Shown here piece by piece: positions 13,001-22,000 of a stretch of DNA of 64,000 nucleotides; within the stretch, counting starts at the first letter, position 1; each line of letters starts with the position of its first letter. The position numbers and the translations under genes were made by a program. The stretch covers positions 17,511,866 through 17,575,865 of the forward strand of contig CM028886.1 of the NCBI GenBank assembly GCA_016801885.1. Direction: 5' to 3'. Source of the DNA: Toxotes chatareus (lineage: Eukaryota; Chordata; Actinopteri; Toxotidae). Below the pieces are notes generated by a model, which did no database searches, had not been told where the DNA came from, and was given only the letters and a program-made list of their open reading frames with translations.

Positions 13001-16000
13001 CCAGGGCCCAAACGTCCTGGGAACACTCTAAGGAAGTGGCTGACCAGCCCCGTACGGCGGCTCAGCTCCGGCAAAGCAGACGGCCACGTCAAGAAGCTCG
13101 CCCACAAGCACAAGAAGAACCGTGACGGCACAAGGAAGAACATGGACACAATTCCCGGCTCACAGAAGGACTCTGATGACAGTGCTGCTACGCCACAGGA
13201 CGAGACACTGGAGGAGGTAAGAACAGATTTTTTCAAAAAAGTGGATAGCTATCACACTATCAGAACATTCAAAGGCCCAGTTTTAATTCTGACCCACCAA
13301 TTGATAATCATTGTTTTTCCGTCCAGCGTATGCGTAATGAGGGGCTGAGCAGTGGTACCCTGTCCAAGTCGTCCTCATCAGGCATGCAGAGCTGTGGTGA
13401 GGAGGAAGGAGAGGAGGGGGCTGACGCTGTCCCTCTGCCTCCCCCAATGGCCATCCAGCAACACAGCCTGCTGCAGCCTGACTCCCAGGATGACAAGGTG
13501 GGTCATACAGGATTGTCTTTGTGAATACATGCATGAATGTGTGTATCTATACATGGTGACAGACAGTGGGATGCAGAAAACACACAAACAAGACAAATAC
13601 ATTTATCTTAAGTTTAACCACAACAAAACGGATATATGTGTTTTTGTAATTTGTTTTAAAGTCACACATGCTTTAGCTTTGTCAGGAGTATGAAACGTAA
13701 TGTGAAATGTAAATGCTAAACTATTATTTATATGAAATTGGGGGGGATTGTACGTGTAAAAATAAGACTACATAGATGAGGGCAGACACACATAATAAAT
13801 TGCACTTCACAAGAAGATGCTTATTTAAGCTGTTTAGTTCTCTAAACTTGGATATGTAGATAAAGAAAAAACAGTAATTTGGTTCTTTTCAGGTTTGCTG
13901 ATTTCTTAAATATTTTATCCACATTATTCTTAATTTAAGCAGCCACGTTTTTGCATTTGGTTCAAATAGAGATGCACTGATATTTTCTCACCCACACAGA
14001 TTACTTACAATAGCACAACCAAGCTTTTACTTTGGTGCTAATAACTTTTCTTTCTTTTCCTTTTATTTTCTTGATGGTTGCATGTTCCTTCCTCCAGCAT
14101 TATGTTGATTTCTGTTCTGCTTCTCTTCTTGCCCAGTTTCCCTATCTTTCCATGTAAAACCACTTCATCATCTCCACTTTGGATCCTTCTTTATTTCACT
14201 TTTTTTTCTTGCCTTTTTCTTCTCTTTCTTCCACCAACTAAATGTTGTTCAATGGAGTGTAATTATACTTCTGTGGCTGAAGTGTATACTCCATTCACGT
14301 GTTTCTGCAGTACTGAGGTGTTTGTGGGACTAAATGGTAAATTCCCATTAAGTCCTCTTGTGTACAGGGAATCCCTTTAAACCTTTGCCTCAGACTGGGC
14401 TCTGTTACAGAGGCAAACTCTCCTTCCAGCGGAGTATTAAGCAACATTGTTTGCTGTATGTAAGCTGTTTGACCAATCGTGGTGCTTATGTTTCAAGAGC
14501 AGTCCAATCCCAGAGCTTGCCCTTTACCTAAACTCACCTCATAACCCCTGTTCCCACCCAAGAGCAGCCTGTGATTGGCTCCAACTTGGCCCCCAATTAA
14601 CCCTTTTATTAGGGAGATCACACCCACCAGTCCTTATATTGGACATGTGGAATATCGGAGTCCAAACTCAACAATGGTGAGCCTGATCACATACAAAGTT
14701 GTAGTCAGTGAAAATGTATCACACCTGTATGCATGCAGCACCACCATGTTTTACAGCTCATGTTTTGTACTTTAACCGATAACTAACTTTCTTTTTTCCA
14801 CTTCTCTCTCTCTCTCTTTTTCAGTCTGCATCTCGTCTGTCCGCTCGTCCCAGTAGCTCAGAGACGCCCAGTGCTGCTGAACTGGTCAGTGCCATCGAAG
14901 AGCTGGTGAAGAGCAAGATGGTGAGAGAGAGAGATCATAAGATAAACTCACCAGTACACGCAAATGTGGCACATTTGTACGCAGGACAATTCTAATCGAT
15001 GTATCTACAAGCACACACACACTTTTTCTCTGGTGTTGTTGACAGAAAATTGCATCATGGCCTACTAGTTATCTGTCAGGACTCTGACTCACTATGCCAG
15101 CTGTCCACTGTTCCAACAAATGGGCATTGCACTCTGGCCAACAGCTCAACACACTCATGCTCACTGGCTTACATACAGACACATACCAAAGTAAAGGCAG
15201 GGCAGTTTTCTCTGGGGTCATACAGATTTATTTTTGATCCATGTTAAACAAATGAAATGAATGATGCTGTGGAAAAGATAAGAACACATACTATAAAAAC
15301 TCTTTCAGCCTCTGTTTTTCAGCTCTCTTAATTTTTTCTACCTTTTCATTCCTCTGTTTTTCCCTTTGCAACTCCTCCTTCTCTTCTCTTCTTCCTCTCC
15401 TGGCCTCTGTCCTCCTCTCTCTTCAGTCTCTGGAGGATCGTCCCAGTTCTCTGTCAGTAGAGCAGGGCGACAGCAGCTCCCCCTCCCTCAACCCCTCCGA
15501 CAACTCCCTCCTCTCCTCCTCCTCACCCATCGATGAGGTGGATGAGCGCAAGTCTGGCTTCCTCAAGAGGAGACAGTGAGTTATTAGCCTGTGTCTTGTT
15601 AGTGCTTTAATAAACAAACGCTGTTTGAGTTCAATCAGTTAATCATGTTTGTCTTCATTTGTGTGCTTATATGGAGCATTTCTGATGTTCATCCATGGGT
15701 GAGTGCATTACATTTGTATTACACAGTGACAATTTCTGTTTTCTGTCTCTCAGTTATGTGCTTCTGGAGCTGGTGGAGACTGAAAGAGACTATGTCAGGG
15801 ACTTGGGATCAGTGGTGGAGGTAAAAACAAAATTTAAAAGATGTTAAAGTATCTAACTTTTTTCCAGAGATTTTTTTTTCCGGTGTTTGCTGCGTATTTT
15901 ACAAGTAAGTCAACATTCATCCCCTCAGGGCTACATGAACAGGATGAAAGAGGAAGGAGTTCCAGATGACATGAGAGGAAAAGACAAGATTGTCTTTGGA

Positions 16001-19000
16001 AACATCCATCAAATCTATGACTGGCACAAAGAGTATGTGGACAATCTTCTTCAGATAACATACCTTACAATTCCCACTACAAATTAAAACAAAAAATATA
16101 TATATAATCCTGGCCCCAGAATGAAGACATGCAACGGTCAATAATAGCATGTTCCCTGGCAGGTTAAATCATGTGTTTCTGTTCCCTTTTGGTCTGTTCA
16201 CAGTTTTTTCCTGGGAGAGCTTGAGAAGTGTTTGGAGGATCCTGAGAGACTGGCTCCTCTATTTGTCAAACAGGTGAGAGACCTATTCATTTGTTTTTCA
16301 TTGTTTTCTGTTGAAGGGTGGAGTACATCTCACTGAATTTAAAAGAAAGAGATTAAAGAAATGAAATGTTGAGGCTGCCATATTGTTTCTTACTTTTAAA
16401 AGCTTCCTTTGTTTTCTGGTTTTGTCTCAACTACAGGAGCGGAGGCTACACATGTACATTGTGTACTGCCAGAACAAGCCTAAATCTGAGCACATTGTGT
16501 CAGAGTACATTGACACTTACTTCGAAGTAAGACTGTTAAACCATTTTACACCTACCCACTGTGGACTGGCTTAATTTGTTATTCTCTATCCAGTCAAATA
16601 AAATCCCTGGCTGTAGAATCATATTTTACTTGTATCAAATCCTTGTAAACAGATTGTCCATGTTGTAATGGTCACAAATTATCATCTTTTCATTTTTTCT
16701 TTCATTAGGACCTCAAGCAGCGATTAGGCCACAGATTGCAGATCACTGACCTGCTAATCAAACCTGTGCAGCGTATAATGAAGTACCAGCTGCTGCTAAA
16801 GGTAAATCCACCATAGTGTTTCTTACTGTGCAGAAAAACTGTTTATTGATCAACACTATTAATGTTTCTCTAAACATTTTAACTTTTTTACAGGATCTTC
16901 TCAAAGTTTCTAAGAAGGCTGGAGTGGACACAACAGAGCTGGAGGTAAGACAAACCTCTCAGGTTTCAGCTCAAGCTTTCTTGAAGTGATGATATACATT
17001 GCCAGAGCCACACATGACAAGACCTCAGTTCTTTCTTACTGGACTCTAGTGCACTTTGTCTCTAAAGGTTTGTTTTACTCTCATATTCTGTTTTAGAAAG
17101 CTGTGGAGGTGATGTGTGTGGTCCCCAAGCGCTGCAATGACATGATGAATGTTGGCCGCCTTCAAGGCTTCGATGTAAGACTGATTTTTATACTCCCAGT
17201 ATTGTGGGCTTGTTTGTGTTTGTGTGTTTGGACAGCCTTTCTAAATTTAGCTATGTAGTCATGTAAGCTGTTTACAACCTGTAGAAATCAATTTTTAGTT
17301 TCAGTAAATTGCCACTAGGTGTCAGTGTGTACTCGTTTTTTGAAGATTTACTGTGAGTACTTCTGGGTAGTTTGTTAGACATGGTCTTTGTTCTTGTTTG
17401 GTTTTTGTCTTGCCTATTTCAAATTTAAGTTCCTCTGAGTCCCCTTTGCTCTGTTTCTTATTTCAGGGTAAAATTGTGGCTCAGGGCAGATTGATCCTCC
17501 AAGACACCTTCATGGTTTCAGACCAGGATGGGGGACTTCTGTCCAGGATGAAAGAGAGGAGAGTCTTCCTGTTTGAGCAGATTGTGATCTTCAGTGAGCC
17601 CCTAGACAAAAAGAAGGGCTTCTCTACTCCTGGCTACCTCTTCAAGAACAGCATCAAGGTGAGTGCATCTCAATAAACTGTTAGAAAGCTCTTGCAAGAG
17701 TAAAATGTAAGTCTCTCACAAGTGATAATATTAAATTATTTATTTTATTATTCTAATATTTATAAGTATACTATCCATGGGTTGCACTGTAGCTTTTCAT
17801 TCATGAAGCCAGTGTCAAATTCCCTTTACAAATTTAAATATCTCCCATTGTCCTTTTAACTTTTTATCCACATCACTCTTTTCCCATTCCTCCTCCTTCC
17901 TGCCTCCCCCTTTCTGTTACTCCAGGTGAGCTGGCTGGGTCTAGAAGAAAATGCAGATGACCCCTGCAAGTTCACACTTACTTCCAGATCATCTAGTGGT
18001 AACCTGGAGAGGTACACCCTCCATTCAACGAGCCCTGGAGTCAGTCAAGTCTGGGTCCACCAGGTCAGCCAGATACTGGAGAACCAGCGCAATTTCCTCA
18101 ATGGTATGGCATTAGTGTGCTTGTTACAGTGAACAATGCAAAATTACAACCTTACACTAAAATGATGCTGGACTTGTAACAGTAACAATAGAATTACATT
18201 TTAGTTTTCAGGTTTTTCTACTGCTTCTTCAGCCTCTTTGAACTGAATAATCTCTCGTTTTCATGAAGGTTTTTGTATTAAAATATGAGTTTTGACACAA
18301 ATCTAATTTTGTGACTTGTGTGAAATCTGGCCCTCATCCTCTCCCACAGCTCTGACATCCCCCATAGAGTACCAGAGGAACCATGTGGGTGGCGGCGGGC
18401 CAGGTGGTCCTCCCAGCAGCAGTAGCAGCAGCAGTACTGGAGGCCTGCCAGGGGGCAGCAGCTCCAATAGTACCTCCAACATGGGAGGGGGAGGTGGCGG
18501 TGGTGGTTCTGGAGGATCAGGAGGCAGCTCCTCTTCTCTGTGCGGCCCTCGCTCCCGACCCTCCCGCATCCCCCAGCCATCCTCACGCCTCCCCCAGCCT
18601 GTCCACCACCACCACCCTCCAGGCCCTGAGGGGCCTGACAGATCAGCAGGTATGTGGTCACCCTGCCACCCTCAGTCCCTCCCCTCTAACCCCTACTCAG
18701 ACACCACCACAAACGGAGAGCTGTTAGCCTCAGAGGTCCCTAAGATGAGGATGCTGGATAGTCCTCATGGAAGTAACAGTAATAACAGTAACAGGCCGTC
18801 AGGCAGCATGGAGGGCAGTGTCAGACAGGGTCTCGGAGGCTATGAAGAAACCCAGAAACATCAAACAGCTGGAATACCCCAGATGGCTGTGGCTCCTCTG
18901 AATTTGCCTCTAAAAAGCCCTCGAATTGGGACAGTTTCTCCTCTGATTTCACCTCAGTCTCCTGGAGGAGCAGGAGGAGGAAAAGAACCATTTGTACCCT

Positions 19001-22000
19001 CCAGTCCGGCTCATAAAAGCAACACTTTCTGGGCTATGGTCCCTGCCATGCCTCCCTCTCAGGCTAGTCGGCCTGGTTCCTTCTCCTACCCCAGTGACAG
19101 TGGTGGTGGAGGGGACTCTTTGGGCAGAGGAAGCCATGGGACGCCCTCTCATCACCGCCACTCCACCCACAGTAAGGACACAGACCGCATGAGCACCTGC
19201 TCCTCCACCAGTGAGCAGTCCATACACTCCACCCAGAGCAACGGGGTAAGATGCCAAGATGAGGCCCAGGCTTCAGTGAGGCCCTAGAGCTACTCACTAG
19301 TGACTAACCCTGCCCTCACTGACTGGCTGTCAGTCAGTCACCCTGCCGCTGGCTCTGAGAATGGCTTGTACATGCAGCAACTACTACAGTGAAGATTATT
19401 GGCTATCTGAGTGCACTAACTTCACCGACAGTGTGTGAGAGAGGATTTTCTGGCTCTCCCCAAGTGTACTAACAGTGTGGATCTAACTCAATGAGCAACT
19501 GTGGTATCTGCTTTCTAAGGCACTTCCTCTGAGCTTCAGTGTGTATGTGCTTCTCAACTTCAGCTAATACACACTAACAGTGACCAAATGATTTTTAAAA
19601 GTACAATTTCTCTTTGATCTTTTTCATTCATTCTTCCACGGGAAACTTCCCATGCGATAGTCAGTGATCTCAAACTTTGACCTGTACGAGGAGCTCTCTC
19701 ACATCTGACCTCACCTCTCCTTCTTTTATTTTTTCCTGTAAGCCAGTTTAATCTGAACTTTACCGTGGTTAGCCTTCAGATAACACCACCTGATTTTGGC
19801 TTCACTTCAACCTACTGTTTCTCTTCAAGATGATAGACTGTCTTGTGTATTTCTTCTTAGAAACAGGAAATAGTTGGTTTGGTGTTTCTCTTCTTTCTTT
19901 TTTTTCACCTCAACTTGGCATCTCTGACGTGAGGACCATAACTTGCTTCACAGTTTCTGAGAATATAACTGCTGTCTTACACAATGACTTTTCAGACATG
20001 TCTGTAGACTTTGAGGTTTTTTTTTTTAAACTTCTTCTGTGGGTTGAAGACCATTTTGCAATGCTTCATTTGCTGCATGCATCAAGCATATTAGCAAGAT
20101 CATTTTGTGTGTGTTTCTCTCAATCAAATCGTGAATTTGATTGGTTTGCAGCCACTGACACCTCTGTACTTCCATTTTTCAAGAATCTAGTAGCATGCTT
20201 GTATTTTAACGTGGGAATGCAAATGTGTTGGTTTGCGTGTGTGTGCAGTCTCATGTTGCTTTTAAATAGTACGTGTGTTTAAGTCTAAAGTTCTACAATC
20301 TTTTTCTCTGACAGAGTGAAAGCAGTAGCAGCAGCAGTGTGTCCACCATGCTGGTGACCCAGGACTATGTGGCAGTGAAGGAGGATGAAATCAGTGTGGT
20401 GCAGGGCGAGGTGGTCCAAATGCTAGCCAGCAACCAGCAAAATATGTTCTTGGTGTACCGGGCAGCCAACGAGCACTGCCCTGCCGCTGAAGGCTGGATC
20501 CCTGGCTATGTATTGGGACACACCTCATCCTCCATTACACCTGAACTCCCTGAAGGAACCATCAAGTAAGAAAAAATTAGTTTTCCCCTGTTTTTGAGAC
20601 AAAAACAAGCAAGTACACATGTCAGAAACCACAATGATAATCTAAAAACACAACATAACCTGAATTTCCTTTTTCTGTTTTTGGTCTTATTTGTCATAGA
20701 AAATCATTATCATGGCACACAGCGCTCCGCATCCGCCGGAAATCTGAAAAAAGAGATAAGGAGGGTAGGAAAATGGAGAACGGCTACCGCAAGTCTCAGG
20801 ACAGTCTGGCCAACAAAGTCTCTGTCAAGGTAGAGGGTGTGAACATAAGTTGTTGGGTTAAAAGTAAATTTACATTTTTGTCCTCTCATTATGCAATAAT
20901 TTGTACAAGAAATCTCATTTTGTCCTTTTTATTTTCATTGCAGCTTCTAAATCCCAACTTCATCTATGATGGTACGTCCACATTGTTGCTTTTGGTGAAT
21001 GAATAGATGAGGTTGTGTGTTTTAAAAAGATAAAGGAAACATCTGTCATTTCCTGTGGTAACAGGAACTGATAACTTCTAATGAATGAAAAAAAAAAAAG
21101 TTTCACACTAATTTAGGATTCAAGGTACAGCAGCACTCCCTCTCCTATACTTAAACATGTACCCTTTCCCTCCAGCTCCTCCAGAGTTCCTCATCCCTGT
21201 TAGCGATGTAGCATGTGAAAGTGGCGACAGTGTTACTCTGAGGTGTAAGGTGTGCGGTCGACCCCGGGCCACTGTCACCTGGCGGGGACCTGACAACAAC
21301 ACCCTGAGCAACAACGGACACTACAGCATCACTTACAGGTGGCAGCATGTGTTTTGACTGTTTTGTGCAGTTTGTATTTGTGAAGTTATAAAGAACTCCA
21401 TTTCAGTTTTACAGTTGTATCCACACAGATCCAAAATTAAAATACAAACAGACAAAGCAAGGATAAGGAATGAGAATGATCCAGTGGAGAAAACATCAGG
21501 CTTGCATGGAGCATCTTGTTTGATAGTTCATCTCTCCTTCCTTGTGTCTTTCTACAGCGAGACAGGAGAAGCAGCCCTGCGTATCCTTGGAGTGTCTGTT
21601 GAGGACAGTGGTGTGTACACCTGTGTTGCCACAAATGTAGCAGGCTCCGTCACCTCCTCCGCCAGCCTCAGAGTCTCAGGTGAGAGCCAGCTTTTCTTTT
21701 ACCAGTGAGCTAACTGTTCTGTAAAGCTTCATGAATAAGTACACAGTGGTATACACCACTCCGCTAACTGCTAAAACTGTACACGCTGGTTGAACTCTAT
21801 TTACTTTCAATCAAACAAGCAAAGAAAAAAAAAACTTACATTTTGAATTTGGGTTTGTATACTTAACCCATTCTGAATAAAATATGTGTCCTCAGGAATT
21901 TCTGATGATGGTAGTGAAGTCCTCTGGAAAAGCAGCTTTGAGTCCCACTACACAGAGATCACTGAACTAGGAAGGTAAGAAGGTACACATGACACCCCTG

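Noticed and set aside
18650..18651. Internal gtatgt donor within the long trio linker exon
   Set aside because: Splicing from it to the exon at 20315 would shift the frame, and the downstream sequence up to 19245 still reads as conserved TRIO linker.
18278..18661. Minus-strand Pro/Leu-rich frames opposite the trio linker exon
   Set aside because: They are the complement of Gly/Ser/His codon repeats of the sense gene.
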